Below, one piece after another: positions 31,789 to 43,500 of a stretch of DNA of 64,000 nucleotides. Under the pieces are notes generated by a model. The model had not been told where the DNA came from, ran no database searches, and saw only the letters and a list, made by a program, of their open reading frames with translations. The stretch is from Cladocopium goreaui (lineage: Eukaryota; Sar; Dinophyceae; Suessiales; Symbiodiniaceae): assembly GCA_947184155.2 (NCBI GenBank), contig CAMXCT020000336.1, forward strand, positions 62,001 to 126,000. Reading direction: 5' to 3'. Both the position numbers and the translations under genes were made by a program. Within the stretch, counting starts at the first letter, position 1. Every line of letters begins with the position of its first letter.

Positions 31789-32280
31789 CTGGTTAGGAAA
31801 AAACTACTGAAGTCCAAAAAATGTTTGATAATGATTTAATGAACAGATAATAATGATTTAATGTACATTTTTGTATGCGTGTTTTGCGTTCTCCGTCACC
31901 TTCGAGCCCTGCACAGGAAAGCTGCAGGGTTTTCAAGATCAAATTTATTGGGGTTCCGCCAAAAAAAAAACAAGAACTGAAAACAATCCAGCTGAGGTTT
32001 TCCTGAGACTTCTACTTCTACATATTCTACTAGAAACCTTCCTGACATACCACATGTTGAAGGTATTATGATGGATTGTGTAAGGTTATGTAACCATGTT
32101 AACATTAGATTCAAAGATACTCCGCTTTACCGTTTCTGTAATTCTTGGGATTCCTGAATGAAAACAGCAAAATAAACAAATCAAAGCTACCACTGGCCAA
32201 TGAACCCAACACACCTACAGGGTATAAATAGTAAATAAAACCTCCCTAAATTATACATGATCTTTCGACCTAGATTAAAT

Positions 32281-33036
32281 CTCTGTATATGCTATATATA
32301 TATAGAAATATATGTGTTAAAAATGTATATATATATATGTTATATATATATTTATATATGTGTGATGTCTATATATATATATATTACATAAACATGTTAT
32401 ACATATATATATATATGTGTTTATATATATATGTTCAATATATGATAAATACATATGTAATATATTTATATAAGCCAATATCTTATGTAAATATTATATA
32501 TATATTAAAAATAATAAACATAATGTGATATATATCAATACATACATGTTATATATGTTCTATGTATATATATATGTGTGTTCTATCAATGTATATATTA
32601 TATATATGTTATGTTAAACAGGTATTCTACATGTTATATATATATATGTTCTTTTAACTACATATATATATATACACACTGTATATATATACATATGCTA
32701 TGCTATATATGTATTATACGTTATACATGTTATATATGTTATATATGTTATATATGTTATATATGTTATATATGTTATATATGTTATATATGTTATATAT
32801 GCTACAAATGTTATATATGTTATATATGTTACAAATGTTATATATGTTATATATGTTATAATGTTATATATATATGAGTTGTTTTAATATATATATATAT
32901 ATGTTATATATATATGTTAAATATACGCATATAAATGTTGTATATATATATATATGTATTATATACATACAATACATGTTATATATGTTAAATATAATTA
33001 TATTTATATATATATATATATATTTGTTTTATATAC
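32281..33036. repeat. TATA-rich DNA with a 9-bp GTTATATAT array
   Basis: 32281-32700 is mixed TATATA/TGTTATA sequence. 32726-32870 is a tandem GTTATATAT array of about 16 units with ACAAAT variants, giving Cys-Tyr-Ile frames. It passes through more TATA DNA to an acceptor at 33037-33038. Confidence 0.95.
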
Positions 33037-33038
33037 AG

Positions 33039-33155
33039 AAAAACAGATCCTGTAGGTGTCGACTGTATTCAGAGGACCACCCTCAAAGCTCCCGGGAGGT
33101 TGGCTCCAGAACAGGGAAAGAACTCGCCTCCTCCATCGCATCGCTTCCCACCTAA
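33039..33155 (+). CDS. terminal exon, unknown protein
   Basis: T-rich acceptor atatttgttttatatacag, then 38 phase-0 codons KNRSCRCRLYSEDHPQSSRE then VGSRTGKELASSIASLPT and a TAA. Polar, basic-to-neutral C-terminus. The AT microsatellite array occupies the end of its intron. Family unknown. Confidence 0.65.
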   Translation, partial: KNRSCRCRLYSEDHPQSSREVGSRTGKELASSIASLPT

Positions 33156-33499
33156 CCAGGAGAATCACGGGATGAACAAAACTCTGTGAAAAATGGGTGG
33201 ATACCATTGGATACCCAAAGATGGCCCTTTTTGAATGCGGAATTGTAGGGGAAATGATGATTGACCTTCAAATTTTTGGGATATCCTGTTTTCAGTCGAA
33301 GCATTTTATGTCTCCAGCACTTCTGGAGAATCATATGGCGGTGGAGCCACTCATCATACGGGATTCATCTGGAATCAGTAGGAATGTTGGTAGTTTGTTG
33401 CTTGAACAAACTTATACAATTTAGAACAATTTGGACCGTTGCTATAGTAATATGTTGCGGTGAAACGACCAAGAATCATAGTGATACCAAGCAAGAATG

Positions 33500-33720
33500 A
33501 ATTATTTGATGGTTGTTCCACCCCTGAAAAAAATCGACGCATGTTTGAGGATGAAACGTAAGCATATCATACATTGATGTGACAAAATTAAACTTTGACA
33601 TTTCTATCAGATTCTATCGACATCATTGCTCCTTGCACCATGTCGACCTCTCAGCAGGTGGTCTCAACACAGATCTAATCTTACACCTACACTCAGACTT
33701 GAGCGTTTGAAACCATGCAG
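33500..33720. other. no confident gene
   Basis: A short frame ATGTCGACCTCTCAGCAG before GTGGTC (33641-33660) could be a tiny first exon, but this is too little to call. Confidence 0.4.
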
Positions 33721-33721
33721 A

Positions 33722-34390
33722 CTGTATATCTATACAATATATATATATACTATATAAATATAATACATGTATATATTCTATATATATAACACACATATAT
33801 GTGCTCTATGTAAATAATATATGCTATAGTTGTAGCTATAGTTATAGCTATATATGTCTATAAAGAAAATATACACTAACAGTGTACATATATTATCATT
33901 ATATATATAATGTAAGTAATATCATATAACATATCGATATAATAAATATAATAAAACATAATATCATATAATACAATATCATATACCATATCTACATAGT
34001 ATATCTATAAAATAAAAACAGATATCAAATTATACCATATAATATAATATCAAATAATATCATATAATATAGTAGTATGTAAAACCATACCATATAAAAA
34101 CATAAAATATAATATCATAAAATATATTATCATATATTGTACCATGTATTTAAATAATATAACATAATATCATATAATATAATATCATACAATAAAACAT
34201 ATATATATATATAACAATATCATATAATATCACATAATAACATATATGTATAACATATACAGAAATGTAATATCAAATAATATCATATAATATATATATA
34301 ACATAAACCAACATATAATTTAATATAATATAATATATAATAATACAATACAAATAATGCAATGTGATATAATATAACATAATATAATAA
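33722..34390. repeat. AT-rich imperfect ATAATATCAT array
   Basis: About 670 bases almost free of G and C, dominated by ATATCATATAATATA modules. No coding content. Confidence 0.95.
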
Positions 34391-34392
34391 AG

Positions 34393-34565
34393 ATGGTGTG
34401 TGAAAGAGAGGGTGTGACAAAGTTGTGTGTGACAAAATTGTGTGTGAAAGATGGTGGGGTGAAAGATAGTGTGTGTGAAATTGGTGTGTCAAAGATGGTG
34501 TGTGAAAGATGGTGGGTGACAAAGTGGTATGTAAAAGATAGTGTGTCAAAGTGGTGTGTGCCGGA
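34393..34565 (+). repeat. GTGTGTGAAAGATG minisatellite
   Basis: About eleven imperfect 14-18-bp units built on GTGTGTGAAAGATGGTG, followed by a GGAGGCGGCGGAGGAGGAGG tract at 34566-34596. The minus ORF (Leu/Ser/His/Thr-rich) is repeat-derived. Confidence 0.9.
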
Positions 34566-34774
34566 GGTGGAGGAGGCGGCGGAGGAGGAGGAGGCGGGAT
34601 ACAGAATCAAAAACAAGAACCCCACACAAAGATGTGGTAAAAAAATAAAATATTTATATCTATAATACATAAAATAGAGTAATATCATATCATATAAACA
34701 TCATATCATATCATAAAAATATCTATACTATAATATCTATTTCATATAGTGTAATGTATTTCTTGTAAACAAAC

Positions 34775-34888
34775 CACACCGCCCTTCTCCCCCACCTCTT
34801 CCACCGCCCTCTTGATCCAATCCGTCGGGTCCGAGACCTTCGGCGTCAGCGTCAGCGTGCAACAAACGTGGCGCACGCCGGGAAAATC
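34775..34888 (-). CDS. internal exon, unknown protein
   Basis: Minus frame DFPGVRHVCCTLTLTPKVSD then PTDWIKRAVEEVGEKGGV ends at a GTTTGT donor. Third positions are nearly all G or C from GVRHV onward. No AG acceptor was found close upstream, where CATGATTCCC repeats occur, so the 5' boundary is open. Family not recognised. Confidence 0.7.
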
Positions 34889-35393
34889 ATGGGAATCATG
34901 GGGGAATCATGGGGAATCCCATGGAAAAAATATAGGATTTCCATGGGGAATCATATAAAACATAGAAATCCATGGAAATCATAAATGGAAGTTTAGAGCT
35001 GGGAAAATTATCTGCAAATGGAAGTTTGTAGATTTTTTTTTTTTAATCCCTATTGAAAAGTAGTGAAATCGGTTAAAACACTGATAACTGACTCGAATTG
35101 ATGCTTTTTGGGGTGAACAAAAATACAAGAAAAAACACCCCTAGATAGGTAAGTAAGTTGGTTTATGACTGGGCAAACTGGGATTGTATATTGCTGGCTA
35201 TAAATTATATCTACCAGCACAGTTGGGCAGGTTTAAGAACCAATTTGTAGTTGGGGGGGTCATCTTGGTTTTGGGTATGAGTCAAAACTGTGAACATTCA
35301 GAACCGCCTGCAATGTTTGGGGTGAATATCAATTCAACAAGTCTTCTGCAAATGGATATGTTCCATTGACGTGCCAGATGCCCTCTGTCAAAG

Positions 35394-35480
35394 CATATAT
35401 ATATATTGTATATAAATATATATATACACAATATATATATATATATATATACAAATATATATATATATATATATCTATTG
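35394..35480. repeat. TATA microsatellite
   Basis: Alternating TA with a few G and C interruptions; low-complexity ORFs on both strands. Confidence 0.95.
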
Positions 35481-35678
35481 TATACACAACAAAAGGATAC
35501 AAAAGGCACTTGAGTTTTCCACATTGGTCACCCTGCATTAGAAAAAACGTTCATCCCAAACGTCGCTTTTGGGTCGCAGCGGGACGCAGCTTGAATCAGC
35601 TTGGCATCCCAGTAAAAGTTCACATTGGAGCAGGGCTTCAAAGAAACATTACGTCCGAAACAGTTTTTAATCAACCAG

Positions 35679-36370
35679 ATAGATTAGGTAGATTAGATAG
35701 ATTAGATAAATTAGATCGATTAGATCGATTAGATCGATTAGATCGATTAGATCGATTAGATGGATTAGATCGATTAGATAGATTAGATAGATTAGATGGA
35801 TTAGATAGATTAGATCGATTAGATCGATTAGATAGATTAGATAGATTAGATGGATTAGATAGATTAGATAGATTAGATAGATTAGATAGATTAGATAGAT
35901 TAGATAGATTAGATTAGATAGATTAGATAGATTAGATAGATTAGATCGATTAGATCGATTAGATAGATTAGATAGATTAGATAGATTAGATAGATTAGAT
36001 CGATTAGATAGATTAGATCGATTAGATCGATTAGATCGATTAGATCGATTAGATAGATTAGATCGATTAGATCGATTAGATCGATTAGATCGATTAGATG
36101 GATTAGATGGATTAGATGGATTAGATCGATTAGATCGATTAGATCGATTAGATAGATTAGATGGATTAGATAGATTAGAGAGATTAGATAGATTAGATAG
36201 ATTAGATGGATTAGATAGATTAGATAGATTAGATAGATTAGATAGATTAGATAGATTAGATAGATTAGATTAGATAGATTAGATAGATTAGATCGATTAG
36301 ATCGATTAGATAGATTAGATAGATTAGATAGATTAGATCAATTAGATCGATTAGATCGATTAGATAGATT
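35679..36370 (+). repeat. GATTAGATN 9-bp array, left part
   Basis: About 77 units GATTAGAT plus a ninth base that is almost always A or C, sometimes G. The plus frame reads Arg-Leu-Asp repeats. It stops exactly where the palindromic element begins and resumes in the same orientation at 43501. Confidence 0.98.
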
Positions 36371-36892
36371 ACCCTATAGGTCAGGCAAGGTTATTTGGAG
36401 CAAAATAGGTAACTCTAAAAAAAATACCTTTTTGAAGATAATTTTGGTCGATTTTTTTAACTATTAGTTAAAAAAAATTACCTTTGAAGGTAATTATTGA
36501 GAACCTTTTTCAAGGTAATTTTTAAGGGTTATGTTTTTTTCACTTCGTTTTTACATATATATATTTATTTATTTTCTTTTGTTATATGGTATGTGTCTGA
36601 TGTTCTCTTGGGGTTACTATATACGTGCTGCTGACATATGTGCATGGGTTTATTTCATGTATTTTGACAGGGTCTCATGTTTTTCCCTTGGCACTTGGAT
36701 TGGATCAAATGATTTGATCATGGGTAGTGTTTGTGTCACTGACAAAATTTATGAAACAACAGCATGGCAAAAATGAGGAAAAGTCAGAAAAGGCATGAAA
36801 CAAGATTATGGCAATAATGAACCAGTCATACTTGGCAATGAAGCATTGTCCAAGCATGCATTCTGTCTTTGAAAGCTCAGTGAGGGCATCCT

Positions 36893-37886
36893 TCAAAGTA
36901 TCATTGATTTTTGGTCTTTCTTGTCTCTACCCAGTCGCTCCTGAACCACTTTGGTTTCTTTGATGTCATGCTGCACACTTGCCCAGCTCAGTTTAACAGG
37001 AGCATCAGAAATCGCTTTTGGCAATGCTGAGGATGAAGTAACCACAGCTGGTGTAGAGGAAGCACTGCTACCACTACCACAACCACCACTACCACCACAA
37101 CTAGCTCCAGTGCCAAACTGGCTCCAGGGCCTGCTCGACATGAATTGACTCACCTGCGAACTCTCATCCTTGGTGAGGTTGGCTTGGCCACCATGCAAGA
37201 CCATGGCAGGGAACAATGGCTGTGGCTATTGTCTTGACATGATAGTAACCATCTTTCTGATAGACATCACCTCGTCTTTCTGCATCATTCAAAGCTTGCT
37301 GGTTTCCCTGGATTTTGTCCACAACCTAAGCCAACCCAGTAATCTGAGATTTGTTGCAATCTCAGAGTTCTTCTTGAAAACTTCGAACACTGGGTATTTC
37401 CAGGAGCAAACACAGACTCGCCTCTGGTGTTCAAGAGAATTCTTGGAGCCCTCTTCTTCATAGAGCTGCTGAAGATCTTCTGGCACCTGGCCACTTTTGA
37501 TCATTCTGGCACATTTCCTTACCTTGGGGTAGCTTCGATGCTCATCATCAGCAACTGTTGCATCCTCCTCTTTAGGCTCTTCATCTTCTCCTTCTGCATG
37601 GTCATCAGGAACTGGCTCATCCCTGGTCTTCTTCCATCCTGCTGCCATCTCCTTGACAGTCTTCGCTTTGGCCTTGGCTTTCGCCTTCAGCTGCATCAGG
37701 TCTTGTCAGGATTTTTTTCATTGTGCTCTTGGCTTTTGCCTTTTGAGCTTTCATTGGCGTAGAAGTAACCCCAGGAGCTTTGCTGGCAGCAGCCTTGGCT
37801 TTACCTGTTGCCTTTGCCTTGACTTTAGATTTTGCTTTCACCTAGGCTTTGGCCTTTGCCTTTGGTGCTGCAGTATCTAAGAATCT
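36893..37886 (-). pseudogene. left-arm copy of a Lys/Ala-linker gene, degraded
   Basis: Read outward from the centre: a Lys/Ala-rich start (KAKSKVKAKATGKAKAAASK), then after a frameshift an acidic segment and the conserved-looking block SYPKVRKCARMIKSGQVPED LQQLYEE. A broken stretch follows, then a Ser/Gly-rich tail with SQFMSSRPWSQFGTGASCGG. It lacks about 50 bases present in the right copy (the FKSQFINKVFQQ region). Frameshifts and stops prevent a full product. The block resembles a family I recall as repeated in Symbiodiniaceae proteomes; function unknown. Confidence 0.75.
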
Positions 37887-38081
37887 AAGTCAGCTCATGG
37901 GGCAGTTTCTTCTGGAGAAGCCTGTTCTACAGATTCTGGTGCTGGTTCAGGTGGAGGCAACATGCAAGCATAGCATCAGGTGGACAAGCAGGCCTCTTCA
38001 TGAGGTTACCAACAGGGGCGACAAGTGACAAGTAACTTCAATCTTGAGCACCAGTGTGCTACACAGATGGTATATGCAATT

Positions 38082-38169
38082 GGGGATGTCTCAAAATAGG
38101 GGGCCCCAAGCCCTTGTTTTTTAGTGTGCAAAACAGAGCTTTGGGGCACTCCTATTTTGAGACATCCCT
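38082..38169. mobile_element. 88-bp MITE inserted in the left arm only
   Basis: GGGGATGTCTCAAAATAGGG at the left pairs with CCTATTTTGAGACATCCC at the right. The right arm has the uninterrupted site (about 41735-41760 read in reverse: GGTAAATGCACTTGTACACT), so the insertion happened after the arms were formed. It accounts for the roughly 83-base asymmetry of the palindrome. Confidence 0.85.
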
Positions 38170-38479
38170 AAGTGTACACTTGACGTAAATTCCAGCCTTT
38201 CACCAAAAGTAACTCCATGAAGAACATGTTTTGCCCATGATGATGTCAGAAAAACTTACAACAGAAATACCAAAGACCTTGTGAATGTATCAATCAACAA
38301 ATGTGATATCTATACTTCACAATGGATGTTGCATGGCTTTTTCATTTTCATTGAACAAAACTTAAAAAAGTAGAACTGGATATGTCTCAAAACGTCTGAA
38401 AATTGGTTCCCGAAACCGAAGCCTAACATGTTCAAAAACTGGTTCCACAATGGTACCTAGGAAAATGAAAGGTGCTTTA

Positions 38480-39520
38480 AGCCATCTTAAGGTACCTTTC
38501 ATTTTTTGGAAAATATAACATTAAAAACATAGAAATGGAGATGTCTCAAAATGTCTAGAGCAATTATTTTATTGCAATTTCAGTATTGTACATATCTTGT
38601 TTGTTTTGTTATTTATGTGCTGCTCTTGTCCTATGATTATTTTGATGAAACTCTAAGACGTAATGTGCCTAAATATCACTGTCTATATATATATATATGT
38701 ATGCATTAATACGCATGTATTCAGGTGGTGTGGTGTTATTAGTCATTAGTTGGCTTGGGGTTACAGTTTTGCAAACCACGCCCATTGCATGCCAACCAAC
38801 CCTATAAGGTACCTTGTAAAATGAAAGGTGCTTTTTGCAAAATAAAACAAAAAATAAAAATGGGAATGTCTCAAAAATGTCTAGTGCAAATATCTGATTA
38901 TAGTTTATGTATTGTACATGTGTTTTTTCTTTTCTTATTTATGTATGTTCACCTAATGTAATTGCTCTTGCCCTATGTTTTTTTGATGACACTTTAAGGC
39001 ATAATGTGACATAATGTACCCACATACTAATGTGGAGGTATATGTGTATTCATGTGGTGTGGGGTTATTATTTGGCTTGGGGCTACTGTTTTCAAACAAA
39101 ACCCATTGCATGCCAACCAACCCTATTAGGTACTTTGTAAAATAAAACGGTGCTTTAAGCCCCGCTAAGGCACCTTTTCATTTTTGGGAAAAATACACCT
39201 TTTCATTTTTGGGAAAAATAAAGCAAATAAACATATAGATGTCGCAAAATGTCTAAGGCAAATGTTTGATTACAATTTCAGTATTGTACATGTGTTTGTT
39301 GGTGTTTTTTTAAAATGTATGTTCACCTAATTTAGTTCCTCTTGTCCTAGGATTTTTTTGATGCAACTTCAAGACATCATGTACCCAAATACTGATGTGG
39401 AGGTACATATGTATATATGTGTGTATTCATTTGGTGTGGGGTTATAATTTGGTTTGGGGTTACTGCATTGCAAACCAAAACCATTGCATGACAACCAACC
39501 AATGTTTGGGGTTTCTATTT
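38480..39520. repeat. tandem ~322-bp units in the left arm
   Basis: Three units share GATGTCTCAAAATGTCTAG, CAGTATTGTACAT, CTCTTGTCCTATG, TGGCTTGGGGTTAC and GCATGCCAACCAACCCTAT. The last landmark recurs at 38788, 39110 and (diverged) 39487, spacings of 322 and 377. The right arm (40,500-41,345) has the same structure inverted. Confidence 0.85.
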
Positions 39521-39849
39521 TGGAAACACACAGCATTCAATCAAACACAAACCATGGTTGGTACTACATGTTTATCTAAACACCAGGCAACAATAACCTT
39601 CGTTTTTTATTTGATTTTTTTAAATGAGAAAAACACTTACAAAGAATAGTAATCCATATTTGGGTTTACTTCTTTTAAAATGATCCCAACAATAGATCCC
39701 TATGTTGTTTTTTTCAACCAGTAACATACATGAAACCTATTTAAAAAAAATGAAATGAAAAACTCATTTTTTTGAAACAAACAAACATGGTTTTCAAGAA
39801 AATAAACACTATTTTTTAAAAGAAAAACAAGTTTTCTCTATATTTTTTG

Positions 39850-40105
39850 TTTACTGCCCTGAAAGTTTGTTGAAAGTTTGTTGCAAACTTTCAGTCAAAC
39901 TTTCAGGGAGGGTTGCAAGTTTGACTGAAACTTTCAATGCAAACTTGCAGGGCTGGATTGAAAGTTTCAATGCAAACTTTCAAGGCTGGATTGAAAGTTT
40001 AAAGAAACTTGCAGGGCTACACTGAAAGTTTCTTGCAACCCCCCCTGAAAGTTTGACTGAAAGTTTGCAACAAACTTTCAACAAACTTTCAGGGCAGTAA
40101 ACAAA
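39850..40105. repeat. centre of the palindrome with TTTGAAAGTTT repeats
   Basis: The centre holds about fifteen copies of GAAAGTTT or AAACTTTC with short spacers. It starts and ends with inverted TACTGCCCTGAAAGTTTGTTG. The innermost 110 bases are not a perfect palindrome, which leaves a possible hairpin loop. Confidence 0.85.
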
Positions 40106-40499
40106 AAATATAGAGAAAACTTGTTTTTTCTTAAAAAAAATAGTGTTTATTTTCTTGAAAACCATGTTTGTTTGTTTCAAAAAAATGAGTTTTTCATTTC
40201 ATTTTTTTTAAATAGGTTTCATGTATGTTACTGGTTGAAAAAAAACAACATAGGGATCTATTGCTGGGATCATTTTAAAAGAAGTAACCCCAAATATGGA
40301 TTACTATTCTTTGTAAGTGTTTTTCTCATTAAAAAAACCAAACAGTGGTTGTTTATTGTGCAAATTGTTTTGGCATGTTACACCCACCATGTCTAAATGT
40401 GTTTTAAAAAGTAACCCAAAACATGGTTTGGTTGTCATGCATTGGTTTTGGTTTGCAATGCAGTAACCCCAAACCAAATTATAACCCCACACCAAATGA

Positions 40500-41345
40500 A
40501 TACACATATATAGATATATATATCCACAGTAGTATTTGGGTACATTATATATTGAAGTTGCATCAAAAAATCCTAGGACAAGAGCAACTACATTAGGTGA
40601 ACATACATAAATAATACATCAACAAACACATGTACAATACTGAAACTGTAATCAAACATTTGCCTTAGGCATTTTGAGACATCTATATGTCTATTTGTTT
40701 TGTGATTTCCCAAAAAAATGAAAAGGTACCTTAAGGGGGCTTAAAGCACCTTTTTATTTTACAAAGTACCTAATAGGGTTGGTTGGCATGCAATGGGTTT
40801 TGTTTGAAAACAGTAGCCCCAAGCCAAATAATAACCCCACACCAAATAAATACACATATACCTCCACATTAGTATGTGGGTACATTATGTCACATTATGT
40901 CTTAAAGTGTCATCAAAAAAACATAGGGCAAGAGCAATTACATTAGGTGAACATACATAAATAAGAAAAGAAAAAACACATGTACAATACAGAAACTATA
41001 ATCAAATATTTTCATTACACATTTTTGGGGCATTCCCATTTTTATTTTTTGTTTTATTTTGCTAAAAATAAAAAAGGTACCTTAAGGGGGGTTTAAAGCA
41101 CCTTTCATTTTACAAAGTACCTAATAGGGTTGGTTGGCATGCAATGGGTTTGGTTTGCAAAACTGTAACCCCAAGCCAACCAATAACACCACACCAAATG
41201 AATACACATATATCTCTACATTAGTATTTGGGTACATTATGCCTTAAAGTTTCAAAAAAAACCTAGGACAAGAGCAATTACATTAGGTGAACATACATAA
41301 ATAAAACAAAAAGCCACATGTACAATACTGAAACTGTAATATGTT
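40500..41345. repeat. tandem ~320-bp units in the right arm
   Basis: Inverted counterpart of 38480-39520. Landmarks ATAGGGTTGGTTGGCATGCA at 40774 and 41126 and CTAGGACAAGAGCAA-like motifs mark the units. An AT tract (41380-41485) separates it from the gene copy. Confidence 0.8.
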
Positions 41346-41945
41346 TTTTTTGCCACATATACCACCACTGATTATTGATTGAATATATATATATATACAT
41401 ACTGTGTATATATATATATACTATTTATTTGTTCATTTATTGTTTTTTGTTATTCATTCTTTATATATATATATATATGTTTTATTTTTCTAATTATATA
41501 TTTGTTTATCTTGTTAATGTTTTTGAACACGAACCACTTCTTAAAGTCGCAGCATATCTTTAAGTATTGTTTTCCATTATTGCATGCATAGGACAAATAT
41601 TCATTTCACAAAAACATATTACCATCCAAAAATAAGAAAACCTCATGCAGCACCTTTTGTGAATGATAAATAGCACAATGGTTGGTTGATACATGCAGGA
41701 AGTCTTTGGTATGTGGGCTACTTTTTTGGTGAAAGGTTGGAAAATATGTCAAGTGTACAAGTGCATTTACCATCCATGTAGCACACTGGTGCTCAAGATT
41801 GAAGTTACTTGTCACTTGTCGCCCCTGTTGGTAACCTGATGCTATGCTTGCTTTTTGCCTCCACCTGAACCAGCACCAGAATCTGTAGCACAGGCTTCTC
41901 CAGAAGAAGCTGCCCCACGAGCTGACTTAGATTCTTAGATACTGC

Positions 41946-42984
41946 AGCACCCAAGGCAAAGCCAAAGCCAAGGTGAAAGCAAAATCTAAAGTCAAGGCAA
42001 AGGCAGCAGGTAAAGCCAAGGCTGCTGCCAGCAAAGCTCCTGGGGTTACTTCTTCGCCAATGAAAGCTCAAAAGGCAAAAGCCAAGAGCACAATGAAGAA
42101 AATCCTGAAAAGACCTGATGCAGCTGAAGGCGAAAGCCAAGGCCAAAGCGAAGACTGCCAAGGAGATGGCAGCAGGATGGAAGAAGACCAGGGATGAGCC
42201 AGTTCCTGATGACCATGCAGAAGCAGAAGATGAGGAGCCTAAAGAGGAGGATGCAACAGTTGCTGATGATGAGCATCGAAGCTACCCCAAGGTAAGGAAA
42301 TGTGCCAGAATGATCAAAAGTGGTCAGGTGCCAGAAGATCTTCAGCAGCTCTATGAAGAGGGCTCCAAGAATTCTCCTCCCCCAAGGTTATTTAAGAGTC
42401 AATTCATCAACAAAGTCTTTCAGCAGAACACCAGTGGCGAGTTTGCTTTTGCTCCTGGAAATACCCAGTGCGAGGTTTTCAAGAAGAACTTTGAGATTTG
42501 CACCAACAAATCTCAGGTTACTGGGTTGCCTCACTCCATCATGTCGTGGAAAAAATCCAGTGAAACCAGCAAGCTTTGAATGAGCAGAAAGACGAGGTGA
42601 TGTCTATCAGAAAGATGGTTACTATCATGTCAGGACAATAGCCACAGCCATTGAGAAGAAGCAGGGCAGTTCCATGGTCTTGCATCACCAAGGATGAGTT
42701 ATTCGCAGATGAGTCAATTCATGTCGAGCAGGCCCTGGAGCCAGCTTGGCACTGGAGCTAGTTGTGGTGGTAGTGGTAGTGGTAGTTGTGGTAGTGGTAG
42801 CAGTGCTTCCTCTACACCAGCTGTGGTTACTTCATCCTCAGCATTGCCAAAAGCGATTTGTGATGCTCCTGTGAAACTGAGCAGGGCAAGTGCTCCCAGG
42901 AGCGACTGGGCAGAGATTGTCAAAGACCGGCTGTCAAAATCTTTTTTTTTGACAAGAAAGACCAAAAACTCAGTTATACTTTGA
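41946..42984 (+). pseudogene. right-arm copy of the Lys/Ala-linker gene, degraded
   Basis: Mirrors 36893-37886. KAKSKVKAKAAGKAKAAASK begins the linker; a frameshift at the same place (after KKILKRPD) leads into KAKAKAKTAKEMAAGWKKTR and SYPKVRKCARMIKSGQVPED. This copy keeps FKSQFINKVFQQNTSGEFAF APGNTQ. The tail has SQFMSSRPWSQLGTGASCGG and Ser/Gly repeats. Both copies share the linker frameshift, so the defect (or a programmed shift) predates the arm duplication or was spread by conversion. Not an intact gene. Confidence 0.75.
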
Positions 42985-43459
42985 TGGATGTCCTCACCGA
43001 GCTTTCAAAGACAGAATGTATGCTTGGGGTTACTTCATTGTAGCTTTGATGTTGTATAACATATCTTCAAAACATCCAATCAGATTTGATCTTCACAAAT
43101 AAAAACTTTGATTTGCTCAAACAAGTATAAGTTCAAACAATATAGTTTTTTGCACTTCCAGTAATCATGTAGGACTGACTTCACACAAAATCAAGAAACA
43201 TATTGTTAAAATACCTTTCAAGCAATTGATAATGTTCACTTTGCTATGGTGCAATGTTAAGAAAATGTCGAAATTCATTATCTTTTTTCCATGCAAAAAA
43301 TGCAAAATTTCAAGGTAAATTTTGAAGGTATTTTTTTAAACCCCAAAAATTACCTTGAAATGGACCCTTAAAAATTAACTATGTAGTTAAAAAAAATTAA
43401 CTATTTTTGTTTCCTTAAAAATAAACTATTAGTTAGAAAATTGCCTCCAAAATCACTTT
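42985..43459. other. outer right arm, non-coding
   Basis: AT-rich sequence with ACTATTAGTTA/TAACTACATAGTTA motifs that partly match the left outer arm (36,400-36,530). The arms are more diverged here than at the centre. Confidence 0.6.
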
Positions 43460-43500
43460 TACCTATTTTGCTCCAAATAACCTTGCCTGACCTATAGGGT

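Larger units (their letters stand above)
36371..43500. mobile_element. 7.13-kb palindromic element with gene-carrying arms
   Basis: The first bases ACCCTATAGGTCAGGCAAGG are exactly inverted at the right end (CCTTGCCTGACCTATAGGGT, ending 43500); identity continues for about 41 bases. The arms match in reverse almost to the centre (39.9-40.0 kb), where they are over 95% identical over 250 bases by eye. Flanks are AGATAGATT on both sides (36362-36370 and 43501-43509). The array keeps orientation and phase across it, so this is an insertion and not an inverted duplication. Long inverted repeats plus a 9-bp flanking repeat recall Mutator-like or foldback elements (inference); no transposase was found. 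Confidence 0.85.

Noticed and set aside
36371-43500. Inverted segmental duplication including the flanking arrays
   Set aside because: The GATTAGATN arrays on both sides have the same orientation, so the flanks are not part of the palindrome; insertion fits better.
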